Shown piece after piece: positions 9,472 to 17,130 of a DNA stretch of 64,000 bases (within the stretch, counting starts at the first letter, position 1; the number at the start of each line of letters is the position of its first letter). A program made the position numbers and the translations under genes. The notes under the pieces were generated by a model. The model was not told where the DNA came from, did not search any database, and was given only the letters and a program-made list of their open reading frames with translations. Source of the DNA: Holophagaceae bacterium (GTDB taxonomy: Bacteria > Acidobacteriota > Holophagae > Holophagales > Holophagaceae); assembly GCA_023257195.1 (NCBI GenBank), contig JALRCU010000012.1:62001-126000 (forward strand). The letters run 5' to 3'.

Positions 9472-10569
9472 TTAAATTGGCCTAAACGAAATGGGTTGCT
9501 TGAAAATCGTTTTATTCATTTTCGAGGTTAGACTCCTTGCTATATTTTTCTTCTCTTGAAGTGATGCAATAATCTTAAGCATTGATTTGTCTCGATTACC
9601 CAATGGAAAATGGGATAATTCTTTTTGTCTCACCCAACAATAAGACGAAGAGACATTAACGTTGCTGACCCGAATAAGTAATGGATAAATATGTTCTGTT
9701 AGATGGGAATAGTGGTGAATATAGGGAGTCCCGAAACGCTCATTTGCCCCAAGGGTACTTGTTGGAAAGCAATAAAGGTTCCCCAAGAGTCTTTTGGGGC
9801 TCGGTTTTTCAAGCAGAACCTGATCTCCCCTTACGATGATCAAGAGCGCGTGATGTTTAACTTTACGCGTACCCTTTCTTTTCGTCTTTGGGAAACGATG
9901 AATAAGATCTAATTGATAGGCTTGACAATTCGTGCTTAGAGGACAGGATATGCATTGAGGCTGACTTTTCTTGCATACGAGGCTGCCGAACTCCATAAGA
10001 GCTTGAGTGAGCCGCGAGGGCCCTAAACTATCGAGGGCAGGTTGAAGCCATACTTCCATAGCTTGCATCTGTTTCTTATTCTTTAGATCCTTTGCATGAA
10101 GACGAGATAAGAGTCTGATGACGTTGCCATCAAGGGCGGGAGTTGGCCATTGAAAGGCAATCGAGCCGATGGCTGCTGAAGTATAAGTCCCGATGCCCGG
10201 TAAAGCCAGCATCTCGTCTCGCGTTTTAGGCCAACCATTTTTCGCAATCCATTGACAGCTGTTGTGAAGATTACGACATCTTTGATAATAGCCCAGGCCT
10301 TCCCAATATTTCATCACTGTATCGGGAGAGCTATTCGCCAATTTCTTCAAATTTGGAAAACGTTTCATCCAGCGTTCAAAATATGGAACTACGGTATTTA
10401 CTTGGGTTTGCTGAAGCATGAATTCTGAGACTAAAACGGCATAAGGGTCCCGATGCTTGCTTTTGAGATTTGTAGCTCTCCAAGGGAGCGATCGCTTATT
10501 TCGATCAAACCAACTTGCTAATGGAGTCAGGATCCTTGAGGCCCTACTAGGTTCCAAGAATGAGATCAT
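9472..10569 (-). CDS. mutY: A/G-specific adenine glycosylase
   Basis: Removes adenine mispaired with 8-oxoguanine. The HhH-GPD fold shows catalytic E49 (SEFMLQQTQV), the helix-hairpin-helix LPGIGTYTSAAI (about 123-134) and D147 (ALDGNVIRL). The iron-sulfur loop has C199, C206, C209 and C215 in CX6CX2CX5C spacing. The C-terminal Nudix-like 8-oxoG-recognition domain is present from about residue 235. Length 365 is normal. It converges with ybgF with a 13-base gap, and it lies 27 bases downstream of tRNA-Leu on the same strand, so readthrough from the tRNA promoter is possible. Confidence 0.95.
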   Translation of the reverse strand: MISFLEPSRASRILTPLASWFDRNKRSLPWRATNLKSKHRDPYAVLVSEFMLQQTQVNTVVPYFERWMKRFPNLKKLANSSPDTVMKYWEGLGYYQRCRNLHNSCQWIAKNGWPKTRDEMLALPGIGTYTSAAIGSIAFQWPTPALDGNVIRLLSRLHAKDLKNKKQMQAMEVWLQPALDSLGPSRLTQALMEFGSLVCKKSQPQCISCPLSTNCQAYQLDLIHRFPKTKRKGTRKVKHHALLIIVRGDQVLLEKPSPKRLLGNLYCFPTSTLGANERFGTPYIHHYSHLTEHIYPLLIRVSNVNVSSSYCWVRQKELSHFPLGNRDKSMLKIIASLQEKKNIARSLTSKMNKTIFKQPISFRPI

Positions 10570-10596
10570 GACGCGGCTCGTTTGGGACTATAAAAG

Positions 10597-10682
10597 TGGT
10601 GCCCGCGAGCAGACTCGAACTGCTAAGGCTTGTGGCCACCACCACCTCAAGATGGCGTGTCTACCAATTTCACCACGCGGGC
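10597..10682 (-). tRNA. tRNA-Leu (GAG), CCA encoded
   Basis: Reading the minus strand gives a 7-bp acceptor stem (GCCCGCG with CGCGGGC), a D arm, an anticodon stem CCAUC/GGUGG enclosing the loop UUGAGGU (anticodon GAG), a long type II variable arm typical of leucine tRNA, and a T arm with GUUCGAG. The discriminator A and CCA are encoded. 86 nucleotides including CCA. Confidence 0.96.
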
Positions 10683-10693
10683 TTTGTCATTCA

Positions 10694-10721
10694 ATATTAC
10701 CGCCCCAAAGAACGGTGTCAA
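10694..10721 (-). promoter_or_regulatory. Sigma70-type promoter of tRNA-Leu
   Basis: On the minus strand a perfect -35 TTGACA (10716-10721) is followed after 16 bases by the -10 TAATAT (10694-10699), 11 bases before the tRNA 5' end. It lies between the secG stop and the tRNA, so the tRNA has its own promoter. Confidence 0.7.
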
Positions 10722-10728
10722 CGTCAGA

Positions 10729-11043
10729 TTAGGGAGAAGGGGTGTTTTTGGGTGCATCCGTTGGAGCTGGGATACTGATTGCGGGTTTGGCATCCAGCAC
10801 TGATTTATTCGACTTCACAATTAAGAGCTCAATAATAAAAGAAGTTGCAAGAAACCCCCCGGCAAGCCAATAGGTTGCTTTTGCTAGGAAAGGAGTTGCA
10901 CCTTGAGGACCAAAAGCCCCACTAGAGCCTCCCCCGTATGCAGACCCTAAGCCTCCCCGTCCCTTGGAGCCCGGTTGTAGAAGAATCGCAGCGACTAAAA
11001 GAACACTAACTAAAATATGAAAAGTTAAAACCAGACCTGACAT
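10729..11043 (-). CDS. secG: Preprotein translocase subunit SecG
   Basis: Small integral membrane subunit of the SecYEG channel. Two transmembrane segments (about residues 4-23 and 56-76) flank the conserved Gly-rich loop with QPGSKGRGGLG and GGGSSGAFG. A Pro/Ala-rich C-terminal tail ends the protein. 104 residues, normal for the family. It sits upstream of tRNA-Leu, a common arrangement in bacteria. Confidence 0.93.
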   Translation of the reverse strand: MSGLVLTFHILVSVLLVAAILLQPGSKGRGGLGSAYGGGSSGAFGPQGATPFLAKATYWLAGGFLATSFIIELLIVKSNKSVLDAKPAISIPAPTDAPKNTPSP

Positions 11044-11099
11044 TTATTCTCCAATCCCTAGAATAACCTAGGCCGGAAGGCAAGGAAACCAAATACCCC

Positions 11100-12131
11100 T
11101 TAGAAGCCCAAGTGGAGGGCAGTTTTAGCCTGAAGAAGTTTATGGATTTCTCTGCATTGATCTACGAGATCTAGGTAGTCAGACTGCAAGAGTGCCTGGG
11201 GACCATCACTTAAGGCTTGCTCTGGTTGACAATGGGTTTCTATCAGCAAACCATCGGCACCGACAGCAACGGAGGCACGTGCGCAAGGCAGAACGCTGTC
11301 ACGACGACCTACCGCATGACTGGGATCAACAAAAATTGGTAAGTGAGTGAGCCTTCTTGCAGCAGGTATGACTGATAAATCAAGGGTATTTCGGGAATGA
11401 TCAGACCACGTTCGAATCCCGCGCTCACACAAGATCACTCGAGAGTTACCCTCACTCAGAATATATTCAGCTGCCAAGAGCCACTCGTCTAGTGAAGCTG
11501 AGTTACCGCGCTTGAGGAGAATTGGCTTGAGAGAGCGGCCAGCGCGCTTGAGTAGGCTGAAATTTTGCATATTTCGAGCCCCAATTTGAACAATATCGGC
11601 TACTGCCTCGACCTCATCAAAAGTCATATTATCCAAACATTCAGTGACGATCCCAAGCGAAAATTCTTTTTTGACCTCGGCAAGAAGCGCAAGGCCCTCA
11701 ATCCCAAGACCCTGAAATGCGTAGGGACTTGTTCGGGGCTTGAAGGCTCCGGCGCGAAATAATTTGACACCGGATTCTGCTACATATCGTGCGATCCCAA
11801 AGAGTTGGTCTCGCGACTCCACGGCACAGGGTCCCCCGACTAAAGACAGAGAGCCATCACCGATCTTCAGACCGGCAACCTCAATAACGGTAGGCGCATT
11901 GACCCCCTGAATCGATGCATATTTATAGGGGCTTGTAATTGGAACCGCTCGCACCACGTCCTCAAAAGCCTCTAATTGACGGACCGTGAGTTTCTTGGAA
12001 GCATTAGGAGCAACGATCGTTTGTGAAAGTGGGTCAGAGTGTGCCTGACTATCGATGCCATGATCTTTAAGAAAGGCCTGTACGCGTCGAATGGATTCAA
12101 CCGAGGCTTTGACGTCTAAAACGATCAGCAT
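11100..12131 (-). CDS. aroF: 3-deoxy-7-phosphoheptulonate synthase (DAHP synthase, type I-beta)
   Basis: First step of the shikimate pathway: condenses phosphoenolpyruvate and erythrose 4-phosphate. An N-terminal ferredoxin-like regulatory domain (about 1-75) precedes the TIM barrel, as in the Thermotoga-type enzyme; this domain is usually the site of feedback control by aromatic amino acids. Conserved motifs are GPCAVES (100-106) and RAGAFKPRTSPYAFQG (about 126-141). 343 residues. AGGA lies 7 bases before the ATG. The gene is followed by tRNA/secG in one minus-strand run with tpiA and pgk upstream. Confidence 0.93.
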   Translation of the reverse strand: MLIVLDVKASVESIRRVQAFLKDHGIDSQAHSDPLSQTIVAPNASKKLTVRQLEAFEDVVRAVPITSPYKYASIQGVNAPTVIEVAGLKIGDGSLSLVGGPCAVESRDQLFGIARYVAESGVKLFRAGAFKPRTSPYAFQGLGIEGLALLAEVKKEFSLGIVTECLDNMTFDEVEAVADIVQIGARNMQNFSLLKRAGRSLKPILLKRGNSASLDEWLLAAEYILSEGNSRVILCERGIRTWSDHSRNTLDLSVIPAARRLTHLPIFVDPSHAVGRRDSVLPCARASVAVGADGLLIETHCQPEQALSDGPQALLQSDYLDLVDQCREIHKLLQAKTALHLGF

Positions 12132-12159
12132 AGAGATCCTAAAAAATTTTGATCCAGGC

Positions 12160-12933
12160 TTATAGGTTAGCGTCGATAAATAGTTCGATCAAAGTATTAA
12201 AATGATCGAATTCTAGACTTGCAGATCCTACTAGCGCCCCACTGATATGATCGAGATCGAGAATAGAAGAAAGATTCCGAGCATTCACGCTCCCACCATA
12301 GAGAATCGGTATACCAGCGGCTTCGACGGAGCCAAAGGCGGTATCTAAATGCTGTCGGATATAGGTCGATACTTTATGAATATGTTGGGGCGCCGCGTCG
12401 CGACCCGTACCAATGGCCCATTGGGGTTCGTAGGCCACAATCAACTGCGTCGGAGGAAAATCTTTCAAAATTTTTACTTGGTCTTTCAGGAGATAGTCGA
12501 GATCCCGATCAGACAGATCGGACGTCTCTTCTCCTAAGCAATAGATGGCCCGCATCTTTAGATGCTTTAAAATATTGATTTTTTTAACCAAAGTCTCTGG
12601 GGTCTCATGATAGATGCTTCGTCTTTCGCTATGCCCAATAATCGATCCCCGAGCACCACAGTCCAGGATTTGTTGCGCACTCACTTCTCCCGTGTGAGCT
12701 CCTTGAGATGCCTCGGATATATTCTGTGCATATAAATCGAGGGGAGCTAAAGTATGGGTAAGTTGATCCCGACAACTCTGAAGATATGGAAAAGAAGGAG
12801 CAAATCCAATATGCAGGTGGTCCGGGCGCTTTTTTCTGAGAACACTCGATTGACTGAGTTTAGAGATATAACTACGAATTTCCGAATCTAAAAGATTCAT
12901 TTTGAAATTTGCAATGAGATGATGATGCATCAT
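12160..12933 (-). CDS. tpiA: Triosephosphate isomerase
   Basis: Interconverts dihydroxyacetone phosphate and glyceraldehyde 3-phosphate. Catalytic residues are visible: K11 in NFKMN, H101 in IGHSERR and E169 in AYEPQWAIGTG. The phosphate-binding ILYGGSVN is near the C-terminus. 257 residues. Two ATGs are adjacent at 12933 and 12930; the first is taken. It lies 23 bases downstream of pgk, so the two glycolytic genes are probably cotranscribed. No glyceraldehyde-phosphate dehydrogenase gene is in the window. Confidence 0.96.
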   Translation of the reverse strand: MMHHHLIANFKMNLLDSEIRSYISKLSQSSVLRKKRPDHLHIGFAPSFPYLQSCRDQLTHTLAPLDLYAQNISEASQGAHTGEVSAQQILDCGARGSIIGHSERRSIYHETPETLVKKINILKHLKMRAIYCLGEETSDLSDRDLDYLLKDQVKILKDFPPTQLIVAYEPQWAIGTGRDAAPQHIHKVSTYIRQHLDTAFGSVEAAGIPILYGGSVNARNLSSILDLDHISGALVGSASLEFDHFNTLIELFIDANL

Positions 12934-12956
12934 ATGCTTTCAGTCTATCTAAAGTC

Positions 12957-14150
12957 CTAACATTTAATGAGATTGACAAGCCCCGGGAGTTTCATCCCAC
13001 TTAAATACTCGAGACTAGCGCCTCCCCCGGTGCTCATATGCGAAATTTGATTTGCCACCCCTGCGAGATTAATAGCCGCTAAACTATCGCCTCCTCCTAC
13101 TGCTGCATACGCCCCACTCTCACACTGCAAAGCAATCTGCTCCGCGATAGCCAATGTCCCGGTTGAATAAGTAGGTTCCTCAAACCAACCCATGGGGCCG
13201 TTCCACAGTATGGTGGCTGCTTTCTGAATTTCTTCACTATACGACGCAATCGTTTCGGGACCAATATCTAATGCTTTACTATCGGCGGGGACTTCCACGT
13301 CTTCCGTGATACTAGCCAGTACTTCACTCCCTTTTGGAGGAGAGGTAATATGGTCGATTGGAAGATGGAGGTGAGTAGAGCTCGATTCAAGAAGCCCCAA
13401 AATCTCTTCAGCTTGTTCCATGCTGCCTTCGTGGATCAAGCTCGATCCAATAGACACTCCTTTCGCCTTTAAAAAAGCATAAGCCATGGCTCCACCAATG
13501 AGAATATGATCTGCTTGATTGATGAAATGTTTAATAAGCGAGATTTTGTCTCCAATCTTTGAGCCACCAAAAATACAAATTAGAGGTTTTCGTGGATGAA
13601 GAATACGATTGAGTCCTTTAATTTCCTTTTCTATCAAAAAACCTGCGGCAGTATGATCAGATTTGAAATAGCGAAGGGCAGAAACCACGGAGGCATGGGC
13701 CCGATGTACGGCGCCAAAAGCGTCGTTGATATAAAAGGGGGCTAAGGAGGCATAAAATTGACCTAAGGATTCATCATTCTTGGTTTCCCCCGGATAAAAG
13801 CGCACATTTTCTAACAACAGAATTTGACCCGGATTTAGTTTCTGCGATCTTGCGTGGGTTGCATCTCGATCGTGAAAAGCGTCCAGATGAACGTCGTATC
13901 CTCTTTTTTTTAGATCCTTTTCAATGGGGTCAAGTGAAAATGGAGACTCAAATCCGGATTTAGGTCGACCAAGATGAGAGGCTAAAACAATGGAGCACCC
14001 TTGATGGAGAAGGAAGTCGATTGTGGGGATAGCTGCGTCGATTCGGCTAAAATCTTGGATTACCCCATCTTTTAGTGGGACATTAAAATCGCACCTCAAA
14101 AAAATACGCTGATGAGCGAGGGCTAAATCCTGTGGGAGTCTTAGATCCAT
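12957..14150 (-). CDS. pgk: Phosphoglycerate kinase
   Basis: Makes ATP from 1,3-bisphosphoglycerate in glycolysis. Substrate-binding motifs RCDFNVP (19-25) and SHLGRPK (about 59-65) are in the N-lobe. GGSKIGDKI is in the hinge/nucleotide region, and GGGDS and STGGGASLEYL are at the C-terminal end of the nucleotide lobe. Length 397 is normal. GAGG lies just before the ATG. It runs into tpiA. Confidence 0.97.
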   Translation of the reverse strand: MDLRLPQDLALAHQRIFLRCDFNVPLKDGVIQDFSRIDAAIPTIDFLLHQGCSIVLASHLGRPKSGFESPFSLDPIEKDLKKRGYDVHLDAFHDRDATHARSQKLNPGQILLLENVRFYPGETKNDESLGQFYASLAPFYINDAFGAVHRAHASVVSALRYFKSDHTAAGFLIEKEIKGLNRILHPRKPLICIFGGSKIGDKISLIKHFINQADHILIGGAMAYAFLKAKGVSIGSSLIHEGSMEQAEEILGLLESSSTHLHLPIDHITSPPKGSEVLASITEDVEVPADSKALDIGPETIASYSEEIQKAATILWNGPMGWFEEPTYSTGTLAIAEQIALQCESGAYAAVGGGDSLAAINLAGVANQISHMSTGGGASLEYLSGMKLPGLVNLIKC

Positions 14151-14168
14151 GGAGGCCTCAATTCTAGT

Positions 14169-14891
14169 TTATAAGTGTTGATAAATTCCAATCCACCTAG
14201 GCGCTGCGGGGTGAAAGCCGATGCCGTCATATCCCCCTAGGCTTAATTTTAATCTCAGATCAGAGGCTTCCATTAAGTGGTTCATCTCATCGGGATGGTA
14301 GAGCCGAATCCGCTCCTGGATACGCCTTTTAGCCCCGGTTGACTTTCGAGTGATCAAAATATCTTTGGTGAGTAACGAGCCCTCCAGGCGTCGCTGATTT
14401 GAGACATGATAATGCTCTGTTTCTTGAGTATCTTCGGCCACTAAGGATTGGCGAACAAGAGTTTCATTAAGCAAGTCCACTAAGAAATAGCCCCCAGGCT
14501 TCAGAATCTTGCCAACCTTTTCGATGAGTAACTTATTGTTGGAGTCATCGAAGTATCCAAACGAAGTAAACCACATGAAGACAGCAGACAGGGAAGACGG
14601 TTTTAGGGGAAGGTTGAGCATATTTGCACAGAACACTTGGGATCGAACGGATGACGGAGCTTTCTTTAATAAAGTCAAAGATAAGTCCATGCCAAATGCC
14701 TCCGAGTGTAGTTCCGATAAAAACGCGAGATGTCGTCCTTGTCCACAAGCCAAGTCAAGTAGAGGCCCGTTTGGCAGAGAAGACATGAGGGGAAAAATAG
14801 AGGCGATCGCTTCCCGCGCTTCTGCTTGATTGCGATGCGGATAGAGCTCGAGATAGACTTCATCGAACCAATTTTCATACCATTCGGCCAT
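14169..14891 (-). CDS. Class I SAM-dependent methyltransferase, substrate unknown
   Basis: A Rossmann-type methyltransferase. Motif I is LLDLACGQG (44-52), the acidic end of beta 2 is in GMDLSLTLL, and the post-motif segment LKPGGYFLVDLLNE follows. The C-terminal part resembles small-molecule methyltransferases more than RNA enzymes, but no substrate can be named. ATG at 14891 is preferred over TTG two codons earlier; neither has a strong ribosome binding site. It lies 18 bases upstream of pgk and is divergent from rbfA. Confidence 0.75.
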   Translation of the reverse strand: MAEWYENWFDEVYLELYPHRNQAEAREAIASIFPLMSSLPNGPLLDLACGQGRHLAFLSELHSEAFGMDLSLTLLKKAPSSVRSQVFCANMLNLPLKPSSLSAVFMWFTSFGYFDDSNNKLLIEKVGKILKPGGYFLVDLLNETLVRQSLVAEDTQETEHYHVSNQRRLEGSLLTKDILITRKSTGAKRRIQERIRLYHPDEMNHLMEASDLRLKLSLGGYDGIGFHPAAPRWIGIYQHL

Positions 14892-14923
14892 GTCCAATTC
14901 TAACGCGATACAATGAGGACATT

Positions 14924-15307
14924 ATGAACCGCCCTGAGCGTCTTGAGGACCAAATACAGTTTCTTATCTCTAATTTAATTCAGAGGGAAATTCGAGATCC
15001 AGATCTAGGGTTTTTAACGGTCACTGCGGTACGTCTTTCTCCCGACAAAAGTCAGGCAAAAGTCTACTTCACTGTTCTCCCGATGAATGGCCAACCCCAT
15101 GAACAACAGGTGATCGCGACGCTTTCTATTCTTAATAAATCCAAGGGATTTCTTAGAAGTCGAGTAGCGGCTCGTCTAACGATACGCAGAGTCCCCGAAC
15201 TTCACTTTATCTTCGATGAAAGTATTAATGAAGGTAATAAGATCGAGAATATTTTTTCTGAGATTGAGAAAGAGCGCAGTGCGCGATCTTCACTTGAGGG
15301 CGAATGA
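14924..15307 (+). CDS. rbfA: Ribosome-binding factor A
   Basis: Helps mature the 30S subunit (16S rRNA 5' end). The short KH-like fold is recognisable from RPERLEDQIQFLISNLIQREI, RDPDLGFLTVTAVRLSPD, AKVYFTV and RVPELHFIFDES. 127 residues. GAGG precedes the ATG by 5 bases. Its stop overlaps the truB start as ATGA; rbfA-truB is a widespread pairing. Confidence 0.95.
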   Translation: MNRPERLEDQIQFLISNLIQREIRDPDLGFLTVTAVRLSPDKSQAKVYFTVLPMNGQPHEQQVIATLSILNKSKGFLRSRVAARLTIRRVPELHFIFDESINEGNKIENIFSEIEKERSARSSLEGE

Positions 15308-16185
15308 AATCAGGTCTCTATCTTGTCCATAAGCCTGTGGGACCCAGTAGCGCTTCTTTAGTTCGAACTTTTCAAAAAAGACTTAAAGATGCGGGACTTG
15401 AACTTGCTGTTGGCCACGGCGGAACACTCGACCCCTTTGCAAGCGGACTTTTAATAATCATGGTCGGCCAGGCTACACGTCTCATGGAACTTTTTCATGG
15501 ACTACCCAAGGGGTACAGTGCGGAGGTCTCCTGGGGAACTGAAACGGATACCGGCGATCATCACGGCACGGTTATACGAAGCTCAGAATTTATACCATCT
15601 CCTCAGGAAGTACAAAAATACCTATTATCCTCGTCCGGATGGATTAATCAAATTCCTCCCGCGACCAGCGCAAAAAAAATCAAAGGTGTTTCCGCTTATA
15701 AACTAGCCCACCGCGGAGAAAAGGTTGTTTTACCGGCCTCTTCTGTCTACCTTCATGAAGCAAAATTAACTCATCCTCAATCGAGCCATCAAATTTCTTT
15801 AGTCTGCAAGGGTGGCTTTTATGTTCGTAGTTTTGTACGCGACTTGGGAATTGAACTAGGATCTGCTGCACATCTATCTTCGCTTCATCGAACTTTCATT
15901 GGACCCTGGGAGTGCCCTTCCGAGGGAACTGAAATTTTCCTTGAGGGCTCCCAGTTGATTCCTTGGTACCCAAGACTTCAATTGACCGAAGAAGAATTTA
16001 GAGCACTTTCCTTTGGACAAAGAATTATGAGCAGACCTTGCACACCTCCCGACTACCCACTTCCTAATGGGTTCCCGAGTCTGCCTCCGGTGATTCGGGG
16101 AATATTTCAAAATCGCTTAGTCGCTCTCATACACCCAGAAGGCGATCAGTTTAAAGCCTTCGCAAATTTGAGAGGGGGTCTCTAG
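15304..16185 (+). CDS. truB: tRNA pseudouridine-55 synthase
   Basis: Makes pseudouridine 55 in the tRNA T loop. Motifs: LVHKPVGPSS near the N-terminus, VGHGGTLDPFASGLL with catalytic D43, YSAEVSWGTETDTGD, and the KIKGVSAYKLAHRG region. The C-terminal part is PUA-like. 293 residues. It is coupled to rbfA by ATGA. Its stop shares the palindrome CTAG (16182-16185) with the stop of the convergent nadK. Confidence 0.95.
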   Translation: MKSGLYLVHKPVGPSSASLVRTFQKRLKDAGLELAVGHGGTLDPFASGLLIIMVGQATRLMELFHGLPKGYSAEVSWGTETDTGDHHGTVIRSSEFIPSPQEVQKYLLSSSGWINQIPPATSAKKIKGVSAYKLAHRGEKVVLPASSVYLHEAKLTHPQSSHQISLVCKGGFYVRSFVRDLGIELGSAAHLSSLHRTFIGPWECPSEGTEIFLEGSQLIPWYPRLQLTEEEFRALSFGQRIMSRPCTPPDYPLPNGFPSLPPVIRGIFQNRLVALIHPEGDQFKAFANLRGGL

Positions 16186-17051
16186 CGTGAAGCCCAGTTT
16201 AATTTTTCCCTTAGCAGGGTGAAATAATTCAGGTTGGGTTCCTGGAGAAGGGTGATTTTAAGCTCACTTTTTTCTACAATCACAAAATCAGAAGTTAGCA
16301 GGGGGTAACCCACTTGACCGTCTAAAGTCAAAAAGGCCTCATCTGAGGATTGGAGTCCGACCTTAACCATCGTTTCACCCTTTAAGACGATGGGACGCCA
16401 AGAGGGAGAATGAGGGCAAATAGGGGCGAGGAGGCAGGCATCCAATTCGGGTTGGACTATCGGCCCTCCGGTCGAAAATGAATACGCGGTAGATCCCGTC
16501 GGGGTCGAGATGACTAGACCGTCAGCTCGGAGGGTACCGATTTCCGACCCCTGAACACTTAGATCCATCTCGATCATCCGAGCGAGGGAGCCTTTGGATA
16601 TGACAACATCGTTCAGAACTATTCCTTCTGCTATCAAATTTTGAGATCGGAAAAGTTTAACCCCGAGTGTATGTCGATTATCAGAAACCAATTTTTTTTC
16701 AAAATAGTGGTCGATTAATAAACGAGCTTGCGGCGCTGCGTTTGAAGCGATAAACCCCAATGAACCCAAATTGATGCTGACGATAGGAACCCCTCGCGAT
16801 CCGAATTCTCTGGCAGCGGATAATAATGTCCCGTCCCCACCTAAGCACAAGCATAATGTGGGCACCTCGCTCCGAGATGAGTGAGTCTCTAGGGTGCTGT
16901 GTATCTCGGCCTTTTGCCACGGCTCAAGCAGGGCAGGGTCGGAGGTGAACTTCCAGCCCTTAGACTCAAAAGGTGGAATCACCTGGGAGAGAACCTGAGG
17001 CAAAAGGTCTGATTTTATTTTAGCAACGATGGCTAGTAATGGCTTTGACAT
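16182..17051 (-). CDS. nadK: NAD kinase
   Basis: Phosphorylates NAD to NADP. It contains GGDGT (71-75), NLGSLGF (94-100), and TGSTAYSFSTGGPIV with the downstream APICPHS equivalent. 289 residues, normal. The start at 17051 is the only ATG that keeps the beta 1 strand MSKPLLAIVAK. It converges with truB and is divergent from the PBP gene. Confidence 0.94.
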   Translation of the reverse strand: MSKPLLAIVAKIKSDLLPQVLSQVIPPFESKGWKFTSDPALLEPWQKAEIHSTLETHSSRSEVPTLCLCLGGDGTLLSAAREFGSRGVPIVSINLGSLGFIASNAAPQARLLIDHYFEKKLVSDNRHTLGVKLFRSQNLIAEGIVLNDVVISKGSLARMIEMDLSVQGSEIGTLRADGLVISTPTGSTAYSFSTGGPIVQPELDACLLAPICPHSPSWRPIVLKGETMVKVGLQSSDEAFLTLDGQVGYPLLTSDFVIVEKSELKITLLQEPNLNYFTLLREKLNWASR

Positions 17052-17130
17052 CTCCTCTAGTTTAGCAAGAGCTTATCTATCTATGAGGTATCATAAAAAG
17101 ATCGCTCAATTAAATAGGAAAAAGATTCAA